DNA from: Amphirosellinia nigrospora
Lineage: Eukaryota; Ascomycota; Sordariomycetes; Xylariales; Xylariaceae
Direction of reading: 5' to 3'
Assembly (NCBI GenBank): GCA_004123355.1
Contig: SCHM01000004.1
Location: 7,095,017-7,159,016 of the forward strand
Length of the DNA: 64,000 bases
The first letter of the stretch is position 1; each line of letters opens with the position of its first letter. Shown here piece after piece: positions 35,077 through 47,251 of this stretch. The notes below the pieces were generated by a model. The model saw only the letters and a program-made list of their open reading frames with translations. It searched no databases and had not been told where the DNA came from. The translations under genes were made by a program, and so were the position numbers.

Positions 35077-36914
35077 ATGGGAGGCCTTCCGACTAGCGCC
35101 TCACACGGCACTGTTAAACAGACATATCCGGAATCTAGAGTACTTCTCATCATCACTGGCGGCACAATATGTATGCAGCCGTCGGCCGGCGGGCTCGTGC
35201 CGGTGGACGGTTTTCTCGACAATGCGATGGCGCCTCGGCCTTCATTCAACGACATGTCAGAGAGCGGTATGTAAAAGTATCTAAAATTGCCTATGTTTAA
35301 ATTCATTCGTTGAGAAGGAGCGGCACGGCAGCACATAAAGTATCGCGGGAAACGGCCGCAAGCGCAGAGTTGAGAGATGGTGGTCTCCTGCCAGATAAGG
35401 AAGATGCTCAAATCTAACTCGTGGAACCAGACGGATATGAATGGGCTATCACCAGTGAACCAGGCGTGACAGACGACCACTAACGCAGTCGAACAGTAAC
35501 TCTAAGCGCGGTCCAAGATGGCCAGCCCGTGACGATACCCAGTCTACGCACGCCACCGAGCTCGTACGCACGGCACATCCGGTACTCGGCTATCGAGTTC
35601 GCACCCTTGCTCGACTCGTCATCCATCAGCAGCGAGGGCTGGACGTCGATAGCGTCCTCGATCAGGGCTAATTACCACCTGTTTGATGGCTTCGTGGTGC
35701 TCCACGGGACCGACTCGCTGGCCTACTCCGCGTCAGCGCTCTCCTTCATGCTGTCAGATCTCGGCAAACCTGTGATCTTGACGGGCTCGCAGGCGTCCAT
35801 CTTTGCGCTACAGTCCGACGCTGTCGACAACCTGCTCGGCTCCCTGATCATCGCCGGCACCTTCGTCATCCCCGAGGTCTGCCTCTTCTTCCACCACAAG
35901 CTGTACCGCGGCAACCGGTGCACCAAGGTGTCGGCGAGCGCCTTCGAGGCCTTCGCGTCGCCCAACTGCGACCCGCTTGCGCGCGTCACGAGCCTCGGCG
36001 TCGACGTCAACTGGGGCCTCGTCCTGCGCCCTACCACCATCGCCCGCTTCGATGTGACCCCCCACCTCGACACGGCTCACGTTGCCGCCCTGCGCATCTT
36101 CCCCGGTATCAAGCCCGAGATGGTCGACGGCGTGCTGCGCGTGCCGCACCTGCGCGGGCTCGTGCTCGAGACCTTCGGCATGGGCAACGCGCCCGCCGGC
36201 GTCGACGGCAGCCTGACGCGCGTCATTCGGTCCGCCGTGGCGCGCGGCATCGTCGTCATCAACGTGTCGCAGTGCACGAGCGGCTTCGTCTCGCCGCTCT
36301 ACGCGCCCGGCTTTGCCCTCGGCGAGGCAGGTGTTGTCTTCGGCCACGATCTGACCTCGGAGGCGGCGCTCACCAAGCTCTCGTACTTGCTCGCCCTCCC
36401 CGACCTCTCGGCCGCCGAGGTGGGTCGACGCATGTCGCGCCCGCTCCGCGGCGAAATGACGGCGCTCGCCAGCCCATCATTCACGCATCCGCAGGGCTCG
36501 CTGGAAGATGGGGATTACTATATGCCCACGGCGACGGGGACCAAGAGTCCGCGCCCCTTATCGCGCGGCGAGACGACCTTCGCGGGCCTGGGGTACGCGA
36601 TCCAAGCAGGCGACCTGCGTGCCGTAGCGGAGCTGCTGGACACGGACGGACTGCATAGCGGCAGTAACAGCGTCGGTCTGCTCCAGCGCGCCGACTACGC
36701 GGGCAACACGGCAGTGCACCTAGCGGCCGTGAGCCAAGAGCCGGCCGTGCTGCGCGAGCTCCTCGTCCGCGGCGCTAGCGTTCACGTCCGCAACCGCGCC
36801 AACAACACGCCGCTGTTTCTCGCCGAGAAGATGGGTAACCGGGGCTGTGTAGACCTATTGACGGAAGCGGGTGCCGCGCTCTGGGTCGAGGAGGGTACGG
36901 GGAAGACGACATGA
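35077..36914 (+). CDS. cytosolic-type L-asparaginase with C-terminal ankyrin repeats
   Basis: Hydrolyses asparagine to aspartate and ammonia. Exon 1 (35077-35266) has the first active-site motif VLLIITGGTICM (nucleophilic Thr). Intron 35267-35496 (GTATGT...CACTAACGCAG...ACAG) joins in phase. Exon 2 gives DGQPVTIPSLRTPPSSYARHI, the second motif VVLHGTDSLAYSASAL (Thr/Asp), VILTGSQASI, VINVSQCTSGFV, then two C-terminal ankyrin-like repeats (NTAVHLAAVSQEPAVLRELL and NTPLFLAEKMGNRGCVDLL). This is the eukaryotic type I layout, also seen in human ASPG. About 535 residues; no signal peptide, so cytosolic. No frameshift, and strongly GC-biased third positions. The frame is open upstream of the ATG through a poly-Ala tract (from about 34950), so a further 5' exon with alanine-rich sequence is possible. 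Confidence 0.93.
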
Positions 36915-38245
36915 GCGAGCGAGTAAGTCTGATTCGCCGCCATCTTTTCTGTGGTTTGTGATGTCTAGTCGGTGTTACCGTGGTGAAGGGGCTCGCTGCA
37001 CCACTTCACTCTTCATTTTATCCTGATGTTCTGTTCATGTTCAAGCTACATGAGCGATGCTCACGGAACCCGGGTTTTCTACGTGCTAGACGAGGTATAG
37101 GGTGACGTCGAGATGGGATAAATGGCTTTATGTATGTATATGACGGATTTGTAATACGGCTATTTGGATAGACTACCTAAGGTATAGATGGCTTATGTTA
37201 GGAAAATGTAGTCTCACCCAGTCATGAAAGTTGCAGTTGGTCCTTGAACTCGTAGCGTAGCTCTTGGTTAGTATTCAAACCTGTTCCTCACTTTGTAACA
37301 GGGTCCCGCGCGCGCTTGTTAGTAATATTCCTCGTCTCATTCGTCTGCCCTATCAGTCTGTCGTCTTGTTTTGACGATCCCTCACTCGGCACCTACCCAT
37401 TGAACACGAGTCATGATGAATTAAGATACTCCTGTACGTTAAACGATAGCAATTGTTTTCAGCTCTCGCTGCGGGAACCAACCCGCACCCGCCAAGGGTC
37501 AAGGAGTCAACCCAACCAACCCTTAGTCATTACCTACCCACGTTTCTGCCTAAGCTGCGTGATATTGGATCTTCCTCAGCTATTGCGTCATATTCAGCAC
37601 ATGATTCGTTGTTTGTGATGTATGTTGATGTAGGCAGTAACCCCAGAATGGTCTAGACCAGCCAACATCGTCTTCTAGTACCTCTTCTAGTACCTCTTCT
37701 AGTACGTATGATGAGCAGGCGGAAGAAAATATTGATATTTGTTATGTCAGGCCATACAGCAGCAGCACTATCCCCGGCCGTGGCCGGTGCCGGTACTATT
37801 CGGAGCTAGACGTCGGCCGAGGAGGTTGCAACCGGAGCTTTCACGGATCTGTTTAAGCGAAGTGGCCTCCCTGCACCCTCCGCACCCCCTCCGCACCCCA
37901 TCCGCACCCTATCCGCATTCTCAACATCACGATTGACTAGGCAGCCTCCTCCATTTGTAGGATTAATTCTCTGCACTCTTTGTAATACAGACACGGTAGT
38001 TACTGACGAGTAATGAAGAAACCTCGTGGCTTCGGAGTGGGCCTGTCACCCGAAGTCCGCAGACTTGTTTTAGCTTTCAGCTCGTTGCATCAGTGCCTGG
38101 AGTTTGAGTTGATATAAGACCAATTGGTTCGTCGTGAGTTGTGAGTATTAGGATAAGTATCCTCAGCTCAATCTCAGCATCACTCACGAGAGGCACTTCG
38201 ACAACCCAACATTTACTATACTCACTCAGCAGACGCCCAAACACC
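36915..38245. other. intergenic with two small tandem arrays
   Basis: A 12-nt unit (CCTCTTCTAGTA) is repeated three times at about 37670-37704. An 11-12-nt unit around CCGCACCCC repeats four times at about 37871-37920. No coding region supported. Confidence 0.5.
37670..37704. repeat. 12-nt tandem repeat
   Basis: Three near-perfect copies of CCTCTTCTAGTA in the 5' flank of the questin-oxidase-like gene. Confidence 0.8.
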
Positions 38246-40225
38246 ATGGCGACGGCACGCACTGTTCAGCTCACGCCCGAGAACACTGGTCTCTGGGGAA
38301 TTAAGCAGACTGAAGCGGCAGCCAAGGTGGCCAGCGAGCTACTACAGAAAGACATCGAGGTGTGCTGACTACTTCTCTACAACACTCATATTAGACTAAT
38401 CTCACACGTTGTAGAAACATCACTGCTTTTTCAATAACAAGGGTTTCCATAACCAGTAAGCGAAATCCCCATACTCTATTACTATAGCCATCCAGACCTT
38501 TTAGGGGACATGAGATTAACCCCGTACATTAGCATAAGCCACCAACTCCTAGCATTGTACGGCATAGGCGCCTCGCCCGAGGAGCTCCAGCAAGGGTACG
38601 ACGACAACGAGAGCTATCAGAAACGCCAGTTTGAAGTTCACGCGGACGAGATTGAAGCGCTCAAGGACTTCGAGAAGGCAAAGGAAAAGCTCGGGAAAGA
38701 AGAGTCAGTCATCTCGGCCCAACAATGCATTCCATCCCCCCGTGTCATGGATCTGGACGAGTTGCTCACCTCTGATGAACAGGTTTTACACCGACTTTCT
38801 CGCATTTTTTCAGAATGAAATCGACGAGAAGGGCTGGAAGGAGGTGGTGAACGAATACCTCTTCAAGGGCGACGAGCGAAGTGACGACTTGTTGGTCCGA
38901 ACGCTAGGAGGTGAGTGTCCTCAGTCCCACAAGCCAATCAACCAACTTCACAAATCCCAACCTATCCATCTAGCTTACTCACACCCCTGCCAGGCTTCAT
39001 CCACCCCATCATCCAACTTATGTACGGCATCGAGTGGGAGCAGCCCGCCATTGTAGCCATGGGTCTGGCCCAGGCAGCCGTGCATGACGATGACCTGAGG
39101 CAGTTTATGCTTGCGTCCGAAGAGGCCGCCAAGAAATCAAATGAACCAACACCCAAGATCTCAGATCTCCTCCAAGAAGTCGCGGCCAACAAGAAGCTAG
39201 CGACGGCCGTGCGTGTGTCTGACGGCAACAAGATGGCCAGCTTGCTCAAGAACGCCCTCGACGACGCTGTCGCCGTCGCCGCCAAGGTCAGGGTAGCGCC
39301 CGAGGAGCTCGAGGCGCGCACCGTCGAGATGTATAACACGGCCGTCTACCAAGCCACCGGCGCAGCGCTTCATCCGGGCAAGGAGCCGCGGTACGACTTC
39401 TTCTTGATGTGAGTTTTCGTCCCCCTCTCCCCGCAATCACCGAGCTCTCTCTTGTCTTGCTTGGTACGCGTAATTGACAGGGACGGACATCTCAGGCACC
39501 ACGTAAACCTCTGCCCTCTGTTCCCTTCCCTTAATGCCAAGGACTGGATCTCGACGGCGGCTAAGGTCCGACTCATCGAGTGGAAGATCCGCTTCGACGT
39601 CGTCGGATATGCTGCGAGGTCGTGCCCGCCCCTTTCGCTGGAGAGGATCACCGCATACCAACCACATGAGACGTCTCTGAAGCCTACTGCTGGTAAGTCT
39701 AAGCTCGATCTTGCTCGCCCAGGGTTACTTGTCTTTCCTTGGTCCTTTTCCTCTTCGCCATGGCTATTTCCTAGCATGACATTAATATGCCATATGAAAT
39801 ATTTCACTAATTTCAACTAGAACTCCTACCCCGCATACGCGCCCGCCCGGACGATGGGCACGTATCCAAATTGATTCGCGCGGTCGGTGGATGCCAGATC
39901 GTGAGCAAGAAGTATGAGGATAAAGACTGGTTGATGATTAAAGGAGACGACCTTTGGACCAAGATAAACCAGCTCGTCGTGGATTCGGTGGAAACGGCGG
40001 GGCCGACCTGGATACGACTAGGAAACGAGGACCCTTGGGCAGTAAGTACACAGTCCCTACCCGATCTTACCATATTTGCTTGCCAGTCGTGGCGACGTCG
40101 GTCTAGTCGACGAAACGATGACGTTACAAATGGCTGGCGAATGGGCTCAGCGCAACACTTTATCGACTAGTCTAATACTAACAATGATACACTAGGCCGT
40201 TCCCGATCGACAGGATAAAAAATAA
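38246..40225 (+). CDS. questin-oxidase-like protein (DUF4243 / AflY-HypX type)
   Basis: Eight exons join without any frameshift: 38246-38359, 38415-38455, 38533-38703, 38783-38910, 38994-39408, 39496-39692, 39821-40041, 40196-40225. Key segments: FNNKGFHNHISHQLLALYGIGA, FYTDFLAFF, GFIHPIIQLMYGIEWEQP, MHHVNLCPLFPSL and LIRAVGGC. The His-rich NNKGFHNH, FIHPI and HHVN motifs are the conserved family features. The last intron has a perfect TACTAAC branch and leads to a short final exon AVPDRQDKK. Members act as Baeyer-Villiger-like oxidases on anthraquinones or related polyketides (questin oxidase GedK, AflY). Many homologues lie outside clusters with no known substrate. No polyketide synthase or other tailoring gene is seen in this window, so the substrate is open. 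About 430 residues, complete. Confidence 0.9.
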
Positions 40226-42263
40226 GGCTGTTTTTAAGTCTCTCTTGCCTTATCCCCATAGCATCATACGCTCCTCTCACAAAATACTGTAAAATAAAGC
40301 TATTTAGCCAATGAAATAACCAGAAACAGGACCAGATTGTTGTCGAACCCACTATTAATCGTGAACCAAATATTCATGTGACCGTGAAGTTTTGCGTCGA
40401 ATTCTATGCCATCACTCGCCCTCTATTCTAAAGAGTAAAAACAAAAATCTGTTAAAAACTCGAATTATCACATTAAAAAGTATAAAGGGAAGATAAATAA
40501 AAATTAGGAGTCCTAAGCATACCCGTAATCCCACTACTAATAGAAGGCAAAGGGAGATAGGGGTAATTGATAGGGGGTATTGGGATGCAAAAACACCAAA
40601 TTTCCTTACTCTATCTCGCTTTTATTATACTTAGCTACACACACCTCTAAAATTTCGACTTTTTTTCATAATATATTACGCTCTGTTTGATCAATAGATT
40701 CCCCCACTATTCCAGGGTCATAGGCACCCCGGTCCAACTCACTACTAAATTTTACAGTAACCCCATAACTAATAATAAGCTTGGATATCTATATAGAAAA
40801 GTAATAATGTCATATATCGATGGTTGGTAACATCTTTCAAAACTTACCTCTGCTCCTACTAAGCCATAATAAAATGTTTCAAGCTCTTATTCCCTCCATC
40901 TGCTAATAAATAAAATCTTCTTGTTGTTTGAAACCAACCTTGGAAGTTCATAGTTACGTAGTTTCAGCTATAGACTCGAAATTCATTCCATCAAGCAGAG
41001 CAAATGGGTCAAACTTTGTCCACATAACTTTGCGGAACACGATTGTAAGATAGGCCTAAATTAAAGCAGAAATGATTAGATTATGCAAATTAAGATGGGT
41101 ATGGTATAATAATGTATAAAGAGATGCAACCGAGGCTTCTATTGAAGGGTTTGGAAAGGAATTCAAATTATCATTATCGTCTACAGCCGAGGGCGCCATG
41201 AAGGTCTAGTCCCTTATACCCTTCGAAATAAAAGATACCTAGTCTATATAAATACCCTAATAGCCTCTCGCCAGTTATCCTACTTCGCAATCTTTTGTTC
41301 TGACAGACAAAACGACGCCGTTGTCTCCATCTGGCTACAACGGTATATATAGACTCCACGTCTCCGCGACACTTATCTCCTCAAGGTTACACTCGGGTGC
41401 CATAATGTCAGGTGGTTGGGCTCCAGAGTGAAGTAGGGTCGCCGGTAGGTCACTAGTAGGCAGAAGTATATGGGTAAGGGCTTAATATCATTAATTCCTG
41501 AACCTTTTCCTATTACCTGGGGAGGCTGTAGGTCTTTATATATCCAATCTCTATCTACTAGACCCACTTCGGGTACCAGCTAGTCACCTGGTACCCTGTC
41601 ACCTGACACATAATTAGAAATCTGGGGCTTAGGTCTATACTATGTATAGATATGGGACCCAATCTGCCGGTACGTATGATAAGAGAACACCAAACTATCA
41701 ATATGAAGTGCGAGTTACCCTCCTTTCCGGGGCATAAGACTCAGCTGATACGCCGTGCAGAATGTATATGAGTTCGTCAACATGCATGCGTATCTAGAAA
41801 ACTGAGTACTCGCCTCGGTTGGCCAACTCGTGTACTAGATATAACTAACCTAGCCCTATTGAAATCATATCACCTAGCAACAAGGATGAGCGGGGTACAC
41901 GAGCGCAGGGTGTTATGAATGTTGATTGTGTATTGATATAACCAGCGGCTCCATATGATGTAAGCCTAGTGTTGCTGGTACGAGCACCCCCGTATCACTC
42001 ATACAGAGTGGGGTTGCATGCGTCCCCCACCTATCCACCTTGATTCCTCTCGTATGGTGCACCGCTTGACTTGGATGCTCCTCTACCCGCAGGAGAGCAA
42101 TGTAGCTCGCGACATACGGCTCCATCCCAGACAATATTCAGACACTAAAAGCATACGGGGCTTTCGTTACATGCGAGAGTCGTAGGTGATACTGAACGTT
42201 GTGCCGTGTTTTCGTCATGGCGAAAACATGAATATAATTTCCATCAAGGTTGTCTTTTTGACC
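40226..42263. other. AT-rich gene-free stretch with a repeat fragment
   Basis: 40400-41150 is strongly A/T-rich with A and T runs and no open frame of note. A fragment at 41301-41371 recurs inverted near 61845. The interval around 41910-42130 has normal GC but no recognised gene. I infer old transposon remains. Confidence 0.55.
41301..41371 (-). repeat. dispersed repeat fragment (partner near 61845-61915)
   Basis: Read on the minus strand, about 70 bases match the plus strand at 61845-61915 with few differences: CGGAGAYGTGG, GTCTATATA, CCGTTGTAGCCA, ACAACGGCGTCGTTTTGT. Translated, both give YTVVARWRQRRRFV-like sequence. Likely the relic of one transposon family. Confidence 0.65.
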
Positions 42264-45200
42264 TTACTTGAGGAACATCTCTGCGCCATTTCTGGTGACT
42301 CGCGTGCGGTCCATATGATCTAAGCCCAACATAGCATCTTCCTCCAAACTGTTCCCTTCCTCATATAGAATATCGTCTAAGAAGTAGGTAAGTATCCAAG
42401 TAAATCTAGCGACATCCACGAAACTTACCATCATTTATATACGCGGCGGGTTTCTGATACCGCCGCAACACGGCAAACTTAATTTTCTCAAATGCTTTGC
42501 CCTTGATACCCGTCCGTTTCTCAAGCCGTTTCTTGGTCTCGGAAAACGCCTCACCCTGCAAGGGATCGACTTCAGCCTTAGGACAACATGGGAGAAGGTT
42601 GGGGCACTCTTACCTCCTTGAGAAGAAACCTAAAGGGGATACCATGCACTCGGCTTGGGTCAGTTTGAAAGTGGATGACCTTAATGAAGTCCGCCTCGGG
42701 CGCGTCGATTTCCTCTTCTGGTACCCGTTCCGCGATTACATCGACATAGTCGTTGATGCTAAGAACAGGGTAGTTCGGCACAAGCTCACGGAAGAATTTG
42801 TGATTATGAATTTCATAGACTCTTATCCGCCCGCTCTCTTCTCGTCTTTGATCTGTGCTTTCTTCACAAGCGCTTGGATAAGATCCTCAACGTGCCCTTG
42901 CTTACTCACGAGAACATCAAAAGTTTCCTAAGTCATCAGCCCCATCCAATACCAGCGGATTTTGGCCAACTTACCTCTTTCGTGATCCCTTCACTTAACC
43001 ACGTGATCTTGATGTTCTTTTTCGTATCTAATTCTGCGAGGCTCATCTCCAGCACCTCGTAGAAGAGCGAATTCGATTTAGTTTGGAGACTCTGTTGGGT
43101 GTAGTTTTGTGGGTTGAGGATCTGTGCGAGCGTAGCGTTGGGCACTCGCCTTACCGCTCCCTTCGGGGCGCCCGTCGAAGCATTAGCTGTAAAGAAACGC
43201 AAATGTGTTGGTTCCACGCCAAGATACTCCCCGACACGTTCAGCGAGTTGATCGTAGGTGACCTTGGAGCTCAATGTCAAAATGAAGCTCTCTAAATCAG
43301 GCTTTTCGCAGCGTGGGTGGGGATCCAAACGAATCTCACGCTTGAAACAGAGGAAATCGTAAAAAGCCTTCGCGTCATCAAAGCGATCCAGCGTTTCGGC
43401 TCCTCCGAGCTCTTGTCCCCTAGCCGGGGAATTTTCCCAAGTACCTCGCCCGACAATTTCCGCTCCGTGACTCTCTGGAAGCAAATGACATCGCCGTCTT
43501 GTAGCTCAGCTGCCTTGAGACTTTGCTTAGCTTTCAGGGCCTCGATCATGGAAGGCTTGATTTCTTCCCACATAGCCAGTTGTTCGCCAGCAGGTAGTTT
43601 GTCGCCCCAACCCATCTTTTTTGCAATGACTGGCACGAGTTCTTCAATCTTTCTTTCTTTGCTGACGTAAATGTGGCCGATACCATGGAGCTTCTGCTGC
43701 TCTGCATCGAAGTGCTTGAGGAATATAAGGATGAGGTCATTCTTGACCACAACCCCGTTAGCATTGCCTTGGTACGTAGGCCAAACTGCGTTGCCTTGGG
43801 CGTCTACCTCGTCAGCGACCTCAGCCCACACACGAAGCATACTGTCACGACTGGTCCCGACAGCTCGCGATAAGGTCTCCTCAACGGATGGGCGAAGATC
43901 CATGATCGGCTGATCGGGACGAGTGGTTTTATTCTGGCGATTTACCATGATCCAGAGCCGGACTCTCTTGGGATCTTGGTCTAAGTCCTCGGCGATTATT
44001 GATACAGCTTCCTCCATAGAGATTTGCTTCCTCATCTTGTAGTGTCTCGGCGCGGCAGGGTCATCAGCCGGATTCGACTCAAAGTTGGTCAAATCAGTTC
44101 CCGGGTGGTTCTTGAAGGTCTCTTCAGTTATAACCCTAACAGGAAGATAGAGATGTTGCTCTTCACGCTCTTTCCGCTTTGCTTCCCGAGCAGCTGCCTC
44201 TTCGTCAAGGCGCCTTTCTGTAGAGAATTAGTAACTAGGCACCTTAGAGTCTCATAGTTGGGGAGCATTTACGCAAGTGTGGTGGGCAATCTTCTTGATT
44301 TACCGGAGTCAAGACTTGATCGAGGCGCGATTCTCGAATGTATACTAACATGTATGCATTCATTTGGCGCATGATGGGGGTCCTCTTTTGAAATGCCGAT
44401 CGAGGTGGTATTAGTGAGGACTTGTACTCGCCGCCAAAATTCTCTTCCAGAGTTTCTCTCATGGTGGCCTTTGTAACCTTATCGTCATCGAATTTGTAGA
44501 ACCAACCATCCTTGTTGGGCTTCAGGAAGGCGTAGTAATGACCAGCATTAAGGTCCCCGCTATGCACTAGCACACCATGTAACTTGTATATCCACGATTC
44601 TGATCGGTCCGCGCCTTTTTCGAGGTAGGGCGAAAGGTCCACTTCATCTGGGAATTCAAAACGATCATTTATCTTCATCATCGTATCTCGCTGGATATCA
44701 TACTCGAACCGTTTTAGATGTAGATGTAACACCTCAGGAAAACTCGTGAATATGACACCTTTGCGCGCATCTTGGTATTTGTGATCATCACCAGCCCAAT
44801 ACTTGTTGTCGCCATCCAGTGTCTCCTGCTGTATATAATCCTTGAAGCTTTCCTGGAGGTTGGGGATACCCCGGACATTGAGTTGGATATCCCAGAAATC
44901 TTCGAGTCGACTGGACTCATAGTCGACGTTGATACAAGAAACATACGTTTTCACTTTCCCACTGAGCATCTTCGGAAGAGAATCCTCAGCAGCTGTGCCT
45001 TTCATCTTCTCCTCCATGCGTTCGATGAGTTTACGCGACAGCTCCTGCACATCTTGTTGTTCAAAAATGTGTCGGGTATCCCAGCCGAAAGATCGTGTAA
45101 GCTCGTTGGTGCCGACAGCTGTGTTGGATATTTGCAATTGGTAGAAAAGTCGCTGGAGAGTATATGCGCTGTTGGTGATACTCTCATCCTCCGCCGTGGG

Positions 45201-46134
45201 TATTTGATAAACAGCCTGCGGCCCGCATTGTCAGCCTTTTCACGCCCGTCAGTCCTTCCTAGAATGACCGACCTTTCTGAACGCATTGGTAAATACAGCG
45301 ATTGCAAGAGAGAATTCAAGTAACAAGTGGCGCCCTGGTTTTTTAAGCCGACAAAACCTGTTTCCCTCTTGGAATCATAGTTATTAAAGTTATGCCATAG
45401 GACACCGGTTTCGTCTACCACGACACGGACATATGCGGTGAGGTTGCAAGAGTCGTCCTCAACTAGAGGACGGCCCGAGTTGCCCCACGGCTGCTGGAAC
45501 ATTCGTCGAAGCTCAAGGAACCGAGTAAACCCCCAATCGCTCTCTTCCTTAGTGAAGCGATGATGGGCGGTATGATGGGCAAAAAGAGAAGGATCATGAA
45601 TGTTCCACATGACCAAACCAAATTGTACGCAGCAACTCCAATCATCTGGGACATTGTTAAGGTCATCGAAGCCGTGCTCGAGATATATTGAAGACTGGTC
45701 AACATTATTGCCAAAGGGGAAGAGAAGAATGCGCCTGTTGCGTGGGTTAGTGGGTGCTATTCCACGAATCACACGCACACTACTGACCATGGATAGCCGC
45801 CTGCTTTGAAAGTAGGGCCATGTTCTTTCTTGCTGAGGCTCCTCCAATTCTCAACCTTCCAAGTATGTACAACATCTTCGAGTATCTTAGGTTCTTCTGG
45901 GAGAGGGGGTAGGACAATTTCTTTTATGGCATCAACTGTATGACGTTGTTAGCCCAAGCTGACGACATAAGGGGTGCGGGGGCAGCCAGGACAGTACGTA
46001 CAGTCGTTAGCAAGAGTAACATTCTCGAGAGTCTCGGAGTCGTTGTCGAGCTGATCAGGCTCAATGATAGCGACCTGGTCTCTGTCATTTTGGGATGGTT
46101 CCATGACCATGTCGTCCTGTGAGTCGACCATCAT
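42264..46134 (-). CDS. UBP15: ubiquitin carboxyl-terminal hydrolase, UBP15/USP7 type
   Basis: A cysteine protease that removes ubiquitin from substrates. Exon 1 (46134-46002, MMVDSQDDMVMEP), exon 2 (45935-45788) and exon 3 from 45734 form the MATH domain (HTWKVENWRSLSKKEHGPTF, FPFGNN, CVQFGLVMWN). The catalytic domain has the Cys box GLKNQGATCYLNSLLQSLY and the His box GDLNAGHYYAFLKP; between them are QDVQELSRKLIERME and LHLKRFEYD. After a short intron (about 44270-44222), RRLDEEAAAREAKRKEREEQ begins the C-terminal HUBL/USP7 region. An intron GTAAGT...CTTAG separates ITWLSEGITKE from ETFDVLVSKQGHVEDL; further introns precede GEAFSETKKRLEKR and DILYEEGNSLEEDAM. Stop at 42264. One base is missing in LYFTNAF (about 45290) and one near 43410. 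About 1150 residues, as expected. Confidence 0.94.
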
Positions 46135-46765
46135 GTCGTTCGGCGAGTGGATTTCGGGATCGTAGCTCTAAGCAAGAAGACGCGTCAGTGTTGTCGAGCC
46201 AGATTGCAGCCAAGCACCCAAGAGGAATGCCAATGCAGGTGCCGGTATCGAGGACAGCGCACCAGCGGATGAAAGGGCATGTGCAGGGACTATTCCCTAA
46301 TAATAAGGCGTGGCCAGTGGTACGCCGAGGCCGAATAAGAGGGGGGCGTAGGGAAGTCTGGCCTGGAGAGTGGTAGGAGGCAAGAGGTGGGAACAAAAAA
46401 AGAATGCCGGAGTATTGGCGATAGAGCATGGTAGCAAATTGTAGGCTAGGTAGGCTCACCATATCTGCGGAGACAAAGACGGACAATGGCGCGAGACCAG
46501 GACAACAGGCAGCAGACGAGCGACCGAGTCTGCTACGGCTATGGCTACGGCTATGGCTATGGCTACCTAATGGCTCTGGCTATCAGTCTACCCAGGGAGG
46601 TAGAAAAAGCACAATGGGCAACGGGCGAACCACAGTGATAGCGCGCTCTGGGTCGGACGTAATAGTTGTAGTGCAGGCGTAGCACAGAATACGTTCGCGG
46701 ATAGCAAGAGGCAGACGAAGGGCGGAGGTTGCCTCGACGATTAATGGCGTGTGGTACGGTATGTA

Positions 46766-46858
46766 GGTAATGCGGTAATGCGGTAATGCGGTAGTGCGGT
46801 AGTGTGGTAACGTATGTGGTAATGCTGTAATGCTGTAATGCTGTAATACTGGTGATAT
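46766..46858. repeat. 8-nt tandem array
   Basis: Copies of GTAATGCG drift to GTAGTGCG, GTAGTGTG and then GTAATGCT, about nine units, followed by GGTGATATT/GGTGATACT units. It lies about 630 bp upstream of the UBP15 start codon. Confidence 0.85.
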
Positions 46859-47215
46859 TGGTGATACTGGCGGCGATACTTGGTGGGGTTAATGTTGGAG
46901 AGAGCGAGCAAAAACTACCTAAGACAAGTAATGACGATGGTGGGATGCGGGCGGAGAGGGCCAGAGAAACCTCAGCTGCGTTGCACGGTGCCGGGAGCCT
47001 GGGATAAGAGCAGGGGACAATGAGGAGGGGGGGGGAGGAGGAGGAGGAGGAGGAGAAGTAAGGATACAATGGGCACAATGAGCACCGAGGTGACGAGGAT
47101 GAAACGAGGGAAAAGGAGAGGAAGAGGAAGCCAGCAGCGACTTGACTCGAGAGGGCCGGGGCCGAGAGAGGCAGAGAAGGCAGTGAAGCTGTCAGGACAT
47201 TTCAATTTCATTCAC

Positions 47216-47216
<1 letters not shown>

Positions 47217-47250
<34 letters not shown>
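47217..47250. repeat. (CTG)n microsatellite
   Basis: Eleven CTG units followed by CCGCCGCTGC. Trinucleotide tracts of this kind are length-variable between strains. It would encode poly-Ala in one frame, but no gene is supported there. Confidence 0.9.

Positions 47251-47251
<1 letters not shown>

Noticed and set aside
35808-36658. 179-codon minus and 246-codon plus ORFs over the asparaginase gene
   Set aside because: Arg/Ala/Gly-rich shadows produced by high third-position GC in the asparaginase exon; no motifs.
42884-43484. Separate genes for the pieces of UBP15 at 42.5-45.8 kb
   Set aside because: The pieces follow USP7/UBP15 domain order without gaps and join by canonical introns or one-base shifts, so they are one gene.
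46766-46858. CRISPR-like array
   Set aside because: Direct 8-nt repeats without spacers in eukaryotic DNA; a plain satellite.
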